A stretch of 27,937 nucleotides of DNA, taken from contig JBAUWJ010000263.1 in NCBI GenBank assembly GCA_049583715.1, forward strand, positions 1-27,937. Reading direction: 5' to 3'. Under the pieces are notes generated by a model. It had not been told where the DNA came from and did no database searches. It saw only the letters and a program-made list of their open reading frames with translations. This DNA is from JAANXG01 sp049583715. GTDB lineage: Bacteria > Pseudomonadota > Gammaproteobacteria > Arenicellales > JAANXG01. A program made the position numbers and the translations under genes. Within the stretch, counting starts at the first letter, position 1. The number at the start of each line of letters is the position of its first letter. Below, in pieces: positions 6,158-13,569 of this stretch.

Positions 6158-8800
6158 TCAGCGCGTCGGACCGGGGCTCAGCGCCTTTGAGACGATCTCG
6201 GAGACGTCCCGGGACAGGCCCCTCGACTTGCTGATGTCCTCGAGAGTCCGGCGCATCAGCTCGCGTCGCCCCGGCTCGTACCGCCGCCAGAAGCTGAAAG
6301 AGGACGCCAGCCGCGCGGCGACCTGCGGATTGAGGCGATCGAGCTTCAACACGAAGTCCGCGACGAGCTCGTACCCCTTTCCGTCGCCGCGATGGAAATG
6401 CAGGGTGTTGCCCTGTGCGAAGGCGCCGATCAGCGCGCGCACCTTGTTGGGATTCCTGATGTCGAAGGCCGGGTGCCCGGTCAGCGAAACGACCCGCTCC
6501 AGTGTGTCGTCCTCCGGTGAGGTGGCCTGCACCGCCAGCCACTTGTTGACGATCAAGGGCTCGGAGTGCCAATCGCCGTAGAATCTCTCGAGGGCTTCGT
6601 CGCGTTCCCTGCCGCGTGTGGCGACGAGGCACCGCAGTGCAGCCAGGCGGTCCGTCATGTTGTCCGACGCCTTGAACTGATCGACGGCGAGAGCGCGGAC
6701 CTCGGCCGTGCCGAGCTCCACCAGGTAGGACAGGCAGCAATTGCGCAGCGCCCGGGCGCCGATCTGGGTGCCCTCCGGGCGGTATCTCTGCTTCACCGTC
6801 ATGGCGTGGTACTGCTCGCGGAAGCCGCGCTCGAGGCGCGACGCCAGCTCGCGCTTCAGTCCGCGCCGGGCCAGCGAGATCGCCTCGGGGTCGATGACTT
6901 CGAATGCTTCGGAGAGGTAAGTCTCGCTCGGCAGCTCGAGCATCTGTGCCTGGAAATGCCGGTCTGGATCGGTGGCCCGCAGGACGCGCTCGAAAGTGTT
7001 GAAGAAATGCGCGGGCACGTCGGGGCATCGGTTGCCGCGAATCCCCGCCACCCGGCTCTTCAACACGGCGACGGCCACCTGTTGGCCCGCATCCCACCGC
7101 ACGAACGGGTCCGTATCGCGGGCCATGAGAAAATACCAGTCCTCGCTGGGACGCTCCATATCGAGCTTGATCGGCGCCGAGAAACCCCGCAACAGCGACG
7201 GTACAGGCTTCGCCGGCACGTTGAAGGAAAAGGACTGCGTCACCTTGCGCAGCTCCAGCACCCCGCTCGTCCTGCCGTCAGGCCATACGGGCATGGGAGC
7301 GCCCGTCGCATCCAACAGCGCCGCGCTGATGGGGATATGGAACGGCTTCTTGCGGCGTTGCCCGGGGGTGTCGGGCGTGTGTTGCCGCAGTGACAGGGTG
7401 TAACGGCCTTTGCCCGGGTCGTAGTGCTCACGCGCGGTTACCACCGGCGTGCCTGCCTGGCCGTACCACCGGCGGAACTGCGTCAGGTCCGCATCGTTCG
7501 CATCCTCCAGCGCCTTGACGAAGTCGTCGGTGGTCACTGCCTGGCCGTCATGGCGGGAGAAGTAGAGATCGGTGCCTTGCCGGAAACCACGCGGGCCAAG
7601 CAGGTGGTGGAGCATGCGCACGACCTCTGCGCCCTTGTTGTAGACCGTTACCGTGTAGAAGTTGTTGATCTCCTGGTAGGACTCGGGCCGCACCGGGTGG
7701 GCCATGGGGCCGGCGTCCTCGCGGAACTGCTGGGTGCGCAGGACGTTGACATCCTGGACCCGCTTGACGCCGGCGGACCCCATGGCGGCGCTGAACTGCT
7801 GGTCGCGAAATACCGTGAATCCTTCCTTGAGGCTGAGCTGAAACCAGTCACGGCAGGTCACGCGGTTGCCGGACCAGTTGTGGAAGTACTCGTGGCCGAT
7901 GACTCCTTCGATATGCTCGTAATCCGTGTCGGTGGCGGTGTGCGGCGCCGCCAGCACGTACTGGGAATTGAAGATGTTGAGCCCCTTGTTTTCCATGGCT
8001 CCCATGTTGAAGTCGTCCACCGCCACGATATGATAGCGGTCCAGATCGCATTCGCGGCCGTAGGTCTGCTCGTCCCAGCGCATGGCGTTCTTCAGGGAGC
8101 GCATGGCGTGCTTGCACTTGTCGATGTTGTGATGCTGGGTGTAGATGTACAGGTCCACCCGGCGTCCGGACAGGGTGGTGAAGCGATCCCGGATGGAGGC
8201 CAGGTCACCCGCCACCAGGGCGAAGAGGTACGACGGCTTGGGATGTGGATCCCGCCAGACGGCACGGTGCGTCGCACCGTCCTCGTCCAGCGTCTGCGCG
8301 AGGTTCCCGTTGGAGAGCAGCACCGGAAAGCGCGAACGGTCCGCCACCAGGGTGGTGGTGTAGGTCGCGAGGACGTCCGGCCGGTCCGGGAAGTAGGTGA
8401 TGCGGCGGAACCCCTGCGCTTCGCACTGGGTGCAGAAATTGCCGCTGGATACGTAGAGCCCCGACAGCTCGGTGTTGCGCCCGGGATGGATCAGCGTTTC
8501 GATGTCGAGCACGAACTCGCTCCCCGGCGCGGGGATCGTCAGCGCGGTCTCGGTGAGCATGTAGGCGCCGGGGGACAGCTCGCGGCCGTCAAGGACCACG
8601 CGAACCAGCTCCAGGTCCTCGCCGTCGAGCCGGATCGGCCGCCGGTGGCGGCCGTTGCGGCGGCACCTCAGGATGGCGCGCACGGAAGTCCGGGTCGGAT
8701 CGAGCCGGAACGTCAAGTCCACGTCGTCGACCAGGAAATCCGGCGGCCGGTAATCTTTGAGGCGGACAGTGGCGGCTTCTTTGGCGGCGGTGGTATCCAT
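6158..8800 (-). CDS. pepN: Aminopeptidase N (M1 family)
   Basis: An 880-residue cytosolic zinc aminopeptidase that removes N-terminal residues from peptides in the last steps of protein turnover. The exopeptidase motif GAMEN is at residues 267-271. The zinc site HEYFH begins at His303, and the third ligand is the Glu of SLKEGFTVFRDQQF. The length is close to E. coli PepN (870). The C-terminal helical half ends with the YEPGRRELMRRTLEDI segment typical of the gammaproteobacterial family. I chose the ATG at 8800 (MDTTAAKEA), which follows GGGGAA, over an in-frame start 48 bases upstream. It is preceded on the same strand by a 64-residue membrane peptide, 66 bp away, and followed after 178 bp by the membrane oxidoreductase. 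Confidence 0.97.
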   Translation of the reverse strand: MDTTAAKEAATVRLKDYRPPDFLVDDVDLTFRLDPTRTSVRAILRCRRNGRHRRPIRLDGEDLELVRVVLDGRELSPGAYMLTETALTIPAPGSEFVLDIETLIHPGRNTELSGLYVSSGNFCTQCEAQGFRRITYFPDRPDVLATYTTTLVADRSRFPVLLSNGNLAQTLDEDGATHRAVWRDPHPKPSYLFALVAGDLASIRDRFTTLSGRRVDLYIYTQHHNIDKCKHAMRSLKNAMRWDEQTYGRECDLDRYHIVAVDDFNMGAMENKGLNIFNSQYVLAAPHTATDTDYEHIEGVIGHEYFHNWSGNRVTCRDWFQLSLKEGFTVFRDQQFSAAMGSAGVKRVQDVNVLRTQQFREDAGPMAHPVRPESYQEINNFYTVTVYNKGAEVVRMLHHLLGPRGFRQGTDLYFSRHDGQAVTTDDFVKALEDANDADLTQFRRWYGQAGTPVVTAREHYDPGKGRYTLSLRQHTPDTPGQRRKKPFHIPISAALLDATGAPMPVWPDGRTSGVLELRKVTQSFSFNVPAKPVPSLLRGFSAPIKLDMERPSEDWYFLMARDTDPFVRWDAGQQVAVAVLKSRVAGIRGNRCPDVPAHFFNTFERVLRATDPDRHFQAQMLELPSETYLSEAFEVIDPEAISLARRGLKRELASRLERGFREQYHAMTVKQRYRPEGTQIGARALRNCCLSYLVELGTAEVRALAVDQFKASDNMTDRLAALRCLVATRGRERDEALERFYGDWHSEPLIVNKWLAVQATSPEDDTLERVVSLTGHPAFDIRNPNKVRALIGAFAQGNTLHFHRGDGKGYELVADFVLKLDRLNPQVAARLASSFSFWRRYEPGRRELMRRTLEDISKSRGLSRDVSEIVSKALSPGPTR

Positions 8801-8866
8801 GGAGGCGCGTTCCCCGTTGAGAGGTCGGGATGGGTGGCTCGTCGGCACGGCCCGGTCGGCCGGGAG

Positions 8867-9061
8867 TCAGACGATATAAAGCAATAGAATAACGAAAGCG
8901 GCAACGATGCCGATCGGAATCAGGGCGCCGAGCCAGTCGCGATTCTTGGCTTGCTCGCTCATTTTGAAGGCCTGTTTCAGCCCGGGAGCAAACCAGAACA
9001 GGAGTAGAATAAGCAGGGCGCCCAGGATCAGCAGCTGCCAGGTGTTGTAAGGGGTGCTCAT
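8867..9061 (-). CDS. Small two-helix membrane protein
   Basis: A 64-residue protein I do not recognise. Two hydrophobic segments, LLILGALLILLLFWFAPGL (about 10-28) and GALIPIGIVAAFVILLLYIV (about 45-64), flank a short polar loop with KMSEQAKNRDW, giving a hairpin inner-membrane protein. The ATG at 9061 has AAGAG a few bases upstream. It sits 66 bp before pepN on the same strand and could be its first operon member. A proline in the second helix and the C-terminal end immediately after the membrane segment are notable. It is divergent from the DUF465 gene at 9148. Confidence 0.7.
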   Translation of the reverse strand: MSTPYNTWQLLILGALLILLLFWFAPGLKQAFKMSEQAKNRDWLGALIPIGIVAAFVILLLYIV

Positions 9062-9147
9062 ACGGACTCTTGCGTCGAATGGGACGGGACAGTGCTTTAA
9101 AGTAACAGGAACATCGAATCAAGACCACAGAGGGTATCGACATCAAT

Positions 9148-9330
9148 TTGACACGAAAGATCGCCGAGCTGGAGCAAGAGCACCGCGACCTGGACGCCGC
9201 CATCGGGCAGCTGGAGGACGCGGTCTACGTGGATCAGCTTCAGCTCCGGCGGCTCAAGAAGAAACGACTCCAGCTCAAGGACGCCATAGAGCGCCTGAAG
9301 AGCTCGCAGCTACCCGACGAGCCGGCCTGA
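9148..9330 (+). CDS. YdcH/DUF465 family coiled-coil peptide
   Basis: A 60-residue, strongly charged helical peptide. The order LEQEHRDLDAAIGQLE...DQLQLRRLKKKRLQLKDAIERL matches the DUF465 (YdcH) family of short coiled-coil proteins, whose role is unknown. The start is a TTG at 9148 with GAGGG about 14 bases upstream. No ATG or GTG is available in frame downstream of the stop at 9103 without losing the conserved N-terminus; an ATC at 9142 would sit at better spacing but is a very rare start. It is convergent with ahcY, and a strong hairpin separates the two genes. Confidence 0.85.
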   Translation: MTRKIAELEQEHRDLDAAIGQLEDAVYVDQLQLRRLKKKRLQLKDAIERLKSSQLPDEPA

Positions 9331-9365
9331 TAGCAAGGCCCGACCCGCTGATCCACGGCACTCCC

Positions 9366-9395
9366 CTGCTCCCGGGCGGTGCGGCCCGGGAGCAG
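9366..9395. terminator. Hairpin between convergent DUF465 gene and ahcY
   Basis: A perfect 11-bp stem, CTGCTCCCGGG/CCCGGGAGCAG, encloses an 8-base loop. It lies 35 bp after the DUF465 stop and 70 bp after the ahcY stop, so it could serve both strands. There is no U-tract on either side, so termination efficiency is uncertain. Confidence 0.55.
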
Positions 9396-9464
9396 TGAGT
9401 TCATCGCCGGCGCGTCCGTCACACAAGCTTCGATGACAGGGCGCCGGCACCCCGCCACATCCGC

Positions 9465-10880
9465 TCAGTAACGGTAGTAATCCGGCTTGAATGGCCCTTC
9501 AACCGCCACGCCGATGTAGTCGGCCTGTTGCTGCGTCAGGGTCGTCAGGTTGGCGTTGATCTTCTTCAAGTGCAGTCGCGCCACCTGCTCGTCCAGTTTC
9601 TTGGGCAGGGTGTACACCTGCTTCTCGTACTTGTCACCCTTGCTCCAGAGCTCGATCTGCGCCAGCACCTGGTTTGTGAAGGAGTTGGACATCACGAAGC
9701 TCGGGTGGCCCGTGGCGCAGCCGAGATTCACCAGGCGCCCGCGGGCCAGAAGGATGATGCGCTTGCCGTCAGGGAAAATGACGTGGTCCACCTGGGGCTT
9801 GATCTCCTCCCACTGGCATCGGCTCTCCATGGCCGCGACGTCTATCTCGTTGTCGAAGTGGCCGATATTGCTCACGATCGCCTGGTCCTTCATCCGCTCC
9901 AGGTGCTCGTACGTGATCACGTGGTAGTTGCCCGTGGCGGTCACGAAGATGTCCCCGGCTGAAGCCGCCTCCTCCATGGTCACCACGCGATAGCCTTCCA
10001 TCGCCGCCTGCAGCGCGCAGATGGGATCGATCTCGGTGATCCAGACGTTGGCGCCGAGGCCCTTGAGGGACTGGGCGCAACCCTTGCCGACGTCGCCGTA
10101 GCCGAGCACCACGGCGACCTTACCGGCGATCATCACATCGGTGGCGCGTTTGATGCCGTCCACCAGGGATTCGCGGCAGCCGTAGAGGTTGTCGAACTTG
10201 GACTTGGTCACCGAGTCGTTGACGTTGATGGCGGGGAAGGGCAGCTCGCCCTTCGCGGCGAGCTGGTACAGGCGCTTGACACCGGTGGTGGTTTCCTCGG
10301 TGACGCCGCGGATGCTCTTCTGGATGCGGCTGTACCATCCGGGGTGGCTCTCCAGGCGCTTCCTGATGGCGGCGAAGAGGGCGCGTTCCTCCTCGCTGCC
10401 CGGGTTGTCCAGGAGGCTCGGATCCTCCTCGGCACGACTGCCCAGGGTCACGAGCAGGGTGGCATCACCGCCGTCGTCCAGGATCATGTTCGGGACGCCG
10501 TCCGGCCAGTCCATGATGCGATGGGTGAACTCCCAGTACTCCGACAGGGACTCGCCTTTGTAGGCGAACACCGGAATACCTCCCGCGGCGATGGCGGCGG
10601 CCGCATGATCCTGGGTGGAGAAGATATTGCACGATGCCCACCGCACCTTGGCGCCCAGGGCGACCAGGGTCTCGATCAACACCGCGGTCTGGATGGTCAT
10701 GTGCAGGGAGCCGGCGATGCGAGCGCCCTTCAGGGGCTGGCTGGCGGCGTACTCCTCGCGGGTCGCCATCAGGCCCGGCATCTCGGTCTCTGCGATGGCG
10801 ATCTCCCGGCGGCCGTAGTCCGCGAGCGAGAGGTCGGCGACGTGGTAGTCGGAAAAGACAGGCTGGGTTGCCGTGCTCAT
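9465..10880 (-). CDS. ahcY: Adenosylhomocysteinase (S-adenosyl-L-homocysteine hydrolase)
   Basis: A 471-residue cytosolic NAD-dependent enzyme. It splits S-adenosylhomocysteine into adenosine and homocysteine, relieving product inhibition of methyltransferases. Visible marks are the N-terminal DYHVADLSLADYGRREI, the substrate region with SLHMTIQTAVLIETL and CNIFSTQDHAAAA, the NAD-binding VVLGYGDVGKGCAQSL, the conserved NIGHFDNEID, and the C-terminal end PFKPDYYRY that reaches into the neighbouring subunit. The length matches the proteobacterial type. The ATG at 10880 has a very strong ribosome site (GGAGGTGAAAG). An SAH riboswitch fills its leader, and metK and yafJ lie upstream on the same strand, forming a methyl-cycle cluster. 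Confidence 0.98.
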   Translation of the reverse strand: MSTATQPVFSDYHVADLSLADYGRREIAIAETEMPGLMATREEYAASQPLKGARIAGSLHMTIQTAVLIETLVALGAKVRWASCNIFSTQDHAAAAIAAGGIPVFAYKGESLSEYWEFTHRIMDWPDGVPNMILDDGGDATLLVTLGSRAEEDPSLLDNPGSEEERALFAAIRKRLESHPGWYSRIQKSIRGVTEETTTGVKRLYQLAAKGELPFPAINVNDSVTKSKFDNLYGCRESLVDGIKRATDVMIAGKVAVVLGYGDVGKGCAQSLKGLGANVWITEIDPICALQAAMEGYRVVTMEEAASAGDIFVTATGNYHVITYEHLERMKDQAIVSNIGHFDNEIDVAAMESRCQWEEIKPQVDHVIFPDGKRIILLARGRLVNLGCATGHPSFVMSNSFTNQVLAQIELWSKGDKYEKQVYTLPKKLDEQVARLHLKKINANLTTLTQQQADYIGVAVEGPFKPDYYRY

Positions 10881-10928
10881 CTTTCACCTCCGAAGTGACA
10901 ATGAAAGTGAGCGCCGTTTTTCGGGTTG

Positions 10929-11012
10929 CCCCGACGCCGCCTCGAGCCTGGCCGCGCGCCGAAATGGCGGAGCACCTTCGGGGCGTGGTTGCAGCGCTCC
11001 TCGGAGCGGTGG
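10929..11012 (-). promoter_or_regulatory. SAH riboswitch controlling ahcY
   Basis: The minus-strand leader contains CTCCGAGGAGCGCTGCAAC (11006-10988) and, after a variable hairpin region, GGCCAGGCTCGAGG (around 10953-10940). These are the two conserved blocks of the SAH riboswitch, in the right order, with CGAG/CTCG able to pair as in P1. The class binds S-adenosylhomocysteine and raises expression of ahcY. The element ends about 50 bases before the ahcY start. Confidence 0.88.
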
Positions 11013-11030
11013 GATTGGTCGGAAGGCCGG

Positions 11031-11036
11031 ATTATA
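11031..11036 (-). promoter_or_regulatory. Probable -10 box of ahcY
   Basis: The minus strand reads TATAAT exactly here, placing the transcript start near 11024, just upstream of the riboswitch. The best -35 candidate at 16-17 bases' distance (TTTCAA) is weak. Confidence 0.6.
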
Positions 11037-11189
11037 GAAGGTTGGCCTGCGCCTTGAAACCGGTCGCGGGTCGGGATTGTCACCTTGACGACCACGGATG
11101 TCGCCGTGGCCGCGTTTCGGCTCCGTTACCGCCCCGCCGCAGGTCGGGCTTCAGCCTGGCAAAGGCCTGTGCGGGCCCCGCAGTCCGTT

Positions 11190-11325
11190 GTCGGAATGAA
11201 TTCCGACCCACAGGGAAGTGGGGAGTGCCGGAGAGTCGCCGGGAGCGAGATCCGGCCGACCCACAGGGAAGTGGGGAGTGCCGGAGAGTCGCCGGGAGCG
11301 GGATCCGGCCGACCGGTACACAGGC
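11190..11325 (+). repeat. Palindromic repeat copy 3 followed by 53-bp tandem units
   Basis: GTCGGAATGAATTCCGAC occupies 11190-11207. From 11203 a unit beginning CCGACCCACAGGGAAGTGGGG repeats with a period of exactly 53 bp (starts at 11203, 11256 and, partial, 11309). The two full units differ by very few bases (GAGATCC versus GGGATCC near the end). It lies between the yafJ stop and the ahcY promoter, in a region with no gene. Confidence 0.9.
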
Positions 11326-11369
11326 CTTGATCCTGGCCTCCTGTTGATCCGTCCCGAGTGCCGCCGTGT

Positions 11370-12137
11370 TCAGGCCGCGATCGGCAGGCCGTCCTGGAAG
11401 GTGATCATTTCGCCCGGCTGGAGCGCAGTCCAGGTCTCGTTGTCGGTCAGCGGCTCGGTGGCGATGACGGTGACGATGTCGCGCGGGGTGGTGAGATCCA
11501 CGAAGTCCACGGTGAGGTCGGCATCCTTGAGCCGCGCCACCCCGAACGGAGCCCGGCGGGTGATCCAGCACAGCTTGGTGGAGCAGTACCCGTACAGGGC
11601 CCGGGAGTCGGACATCAGCACGTTGAACACGCCGCGTTCGTCGATAGTCCGGCAGCGCTCGGCGATGAAGTCCGACAGCGATTTCTCGGGCGGTGCTTCC
11701 GGGAATGACTCCCGGATCTCGCCGAGCAGCCAGCAGAATATGCGTTCGCTGTCGGTGGTGCCCACCGGCTGGTAGGAGGAAAGCGGCAGGTCCGCGAAGT
11801 GTTCCACCTGGCCGTTGTGGGCGAAGGTCCACACCTGGCCCCACAACTCGCGTTGGAACGGATGCGTGTTCTGCAGGCAGACCTCACCGATGTTGCCTTC
11901 ACGGATGTGGCTGACCACGATGTGGGACCTGATCGGATAGTTGCGAACCAGGCGGGCGATCTCCGAATCGACGCTCGGTGTGGGATCGTGAAAGGTTCTG
12001 CACCCGCGCCCCTCGTAGAAGGCAATGCCCCAGCCGTCGCGGTGCGGCCCGGTGCCGCCGCCGCGCTGCATCAAGCCGCTGAAGCTGAAGCAGATGTCGG
12101 TGGGCACGTTGGCGCTCATGCCCAGGAGCTCACACAT
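11370..12137 (-). CDS. yafJ: Class II glutamine amidotransferase, YafJ type
   Basis: A 255-residue protein, the same length as E. coli YafJ and recognisable along its whole length from MCELLGMSANVPTDICFSF onward. The class II (Ntn) amidotransferase fold uses Cys2 as nucleophile after loss of Met1. HRDGWGIAFYEG, SHIREGN, NTHPFQRELWG and FAHNGQ are the expected active-site segments. The family presumably hydrolyses an amide related to glutamine, but the physiological substrate is not established. I chose the ATG at 12137 because it leaves Cys at position 2; the open frame continues upstream through a repeat that is not coding. It lies between metK and ahcY on the same strand, each spacer carrying palindromic repeats. 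Confidence 0.93.
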   Translation of the reverse strand: MCELLGMSANVPTDICFSFSGLMQRGGGTGPHRDGWGIAFYEGRGCRTFHDPTPSVDSEIARLVRNYPIRSHIVVSHIREGNIGEVCLQNTHPFQRELWGQVWTFAHNGQVEHFADLPLSSYQPVGTTDSERIFCWLLGEIRESFPEAPPEKSLSDFIAERCRTIDERGVFNVLMSDSRALYGYCSTKLCWITRRAPFGVARLKDADLTVDFVDLTTPRDIVTVIATEPLTDNETWTALQPGEMITFQDGLPIAA

Positions 12138-12210
12138 CTTCTCGAACCTCGGTCTGTGGGGGCATTCCAACGCGCTGGACGCCGCCGCCCCCCGGCCCTG
12201 TTGCCTGCAC

Positions 12211-12245
12211 TCCCCACTTCCCTGTGGTCGGAATTCATTCCGACA
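12211..12245 (-). repeat. Dispersed palindromic repeat, copy 4 (inverted)
   Basis: On the minus strand this reads GTCGGAATGAATTCCGAC followed by CACAGGGAAGTGGGGA, the same palindrome and tail as at 11190 but opposite in orientation and one C shorter. It lies between metK and yafJ. Confidence 0.85.
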
Positions 12246-12298
12246 TGCGACTGTCGGGACAAGGACGACCTTCAGCCTTCCCCCGTGAACCGGATACC

Positions 12299-12324
12299 GT
12301 CGGAATGATTTCCGACCCACAGGG
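12299..12324 (+). repeat. Dispersed palindromic repeat, copy 5
   Basis: GTCGGAATGATTTCCGAC followed by CCACAGGG, ending 10 bp before the metK stop codon position. Copies 4 and 5 face each other across 53 bp, the paired inverted layout seen in REP/REPIN-like elements. It could also act on the 3' end of the metK message. Confidence 0.8.
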
Positions 12325-12333
12325 CACGGACCC

Positions 12334-13488
12334 CTACCGCAGCTCGTCGGCCTTGTCGGTGCGCTCCCAGGTGAACTCGGCGTCGGTGCGTCCGAAATGC
12401 CCGTAGGCGGCGGTCTGTCGATAAATCGGCCGCAGCAGGTCCAGGTCCTCGATGATTGCCTTGGGGCGCAGATCGAAATGATGGCGGATCAGCTTCTCGA
12501 TCTCGAGCTCCGAGACCTTGCCGGTACCGAACGTGTTGACCATCAGGGAAACGGGCTCGGCAACGCCGATGGCATAGGCCACCTGGACCTCGCAGCGCTC
12601 CGCGAGACCGGCGGCGACGATATTCTTGGCGACGTAACGGCAGGCGTAGGCCGCCGAGCGATCGACCTTGGAAGGGTCCTTGCCCGAGAAGGCACCGCCG
12701 CCGTGATGCGCCGCACCACCGTAAGTGTCGACGATGATCTTGCGGCCGGTGAGGCCGCAGTCACCCACCGGCCCGCCGATCACAAAGCGTCCGGTCGGGT
12801 TGACCAGGAAGCGGGTGTCGCTGTTGATCATCTGCGACGGAATCACCGGCTTGATGATCTCCTCGATCACCGCCTCAGTGAGCTCCTTGTGCTGGATCTC
12901 CGGCGCGTGCTGAGTGGAGAGCACCACCGTATCCACCATCGTCGGCACGCCGTTCTCGTAACGCACCGTAACCTGCGACTTGGCATCCGGCCGCAGCCAG
13001 GTGAGGCTGCTGTTCTTGCGCATCTCCGACTGGCGCTTGACCAGGCGGTGGGCGAAGTCGATGGCGAAGGGCATCAGGTTGTCGGTTTCGTTGCAGGCGT
13101 AGCCGAACATCAGCCCCTGGTCACCGGCGCCCTGCTCGCGGTCCAGGCCCTCACCTTCGTTGACGCCCTGGGCGATGTCCTGGGATTGCCTGTCCAGCGA
13201 CACGATGACCGCGCAGCTATCGGCATCGAAGCCCATGCGGTCCGCAGAGGTATAGCCGATCTCGCGCACCGTGTTCCGCACCACTTCGGTGTAGTCTGCC
13301 CGCGCCGTGGAGGTGATTTCCCCGGACAGCACGACCATGCCCGTGTTCACCAGCGTTTCGCAGGCCACGCGGGAGTACGGGTCGCCGGAGATCAGGGTGT
13401 CCAGCACCGCGTCGGAGATCTGGTCCGCGACCTTGTCGGGGTGCCCTTCGGACACGGATTCGGAGGTGAAGAGGAAGTTGCGGGACAT
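12334..13488 (-). CDS. metK: S-adenosylmethionine synthetase
   Basis: A 384-residue cytosolic enzyme that makes S-adenosylmethionine from methionine and ATP, the source of methyl groups whose by-product AhcY removes. The N-terminus FTSESVSEGHPDKVADQISDA holds the ATP/metal-binding His and Asp. GAGDQGLMFGYA and the phosphate-binding GGGAFSGKDPSKVDRSAAY are both present, and the length equals E. coli MetK. The start ATG at 13488 has GGAG at a long distance only. The leader of about 50-80 bp is too short for a SAM riboswitch, and none is seen. The gene is divergent from the Tat phosphoesterase. Confidence 0.98.
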   Translation of the reverse strand: MSRNFLFTSESVSEGHPDKVADQISDAVLDTLISGDPYSRVACETLVNTGMVVLSGEITSTARADYTEVVRNTVREIGYTSADRMGFDADSCAVIVSLDRQSQDIAQGVNEGEGLDREQGAGDQGLMFGYACNETDNLMPFAIDFAHRLVKRQSEMRKNSSLTWLRPDAKSQVTVRYENGVPTMVDTVVLSTQHAPEIQHKELTEAVIEEIIKPVIPSQMINSDTRFLVNPTGRFVIGGPVGDCGLTGRKIIVDTYGGAAHHGGGAFSGKDPSKVDRSAAYACRYVAKNIVAAGLAERCEVQVAYAIGVAEPVSLMVNTFGTGKVSELEIEKLIRHHFDLRPKAIIEDLDLLRPIYRQTAAYGHFGRTDAEFTWERTDKADELR

Positions 13489-13569
13489 TGTCTGGATCTG
13501 GCTCCACTATTCGATAGGTAAAGCCGCAGGATTTTAGCAGTTGTGACCTGGATCGGCACGTGCCAAACT

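Noticed and set aside
11203..11325. Possible CRISPR array
   Set aside because: The 53-bp units abut with no unique spacers between them, there are only two full copies, and no cas genes are nearby.
12138..12320. Longer N-terminus for YafJ
   Set aside because: The catalytic Cys must be residue 2 after the start Met, and the upstream frame runs through a palindromic repeat.
13489..13569. SAM riboswitch before metK
   Set aside because: The spacer is too short and none of the SAM riboswitch consensus blocks is present.
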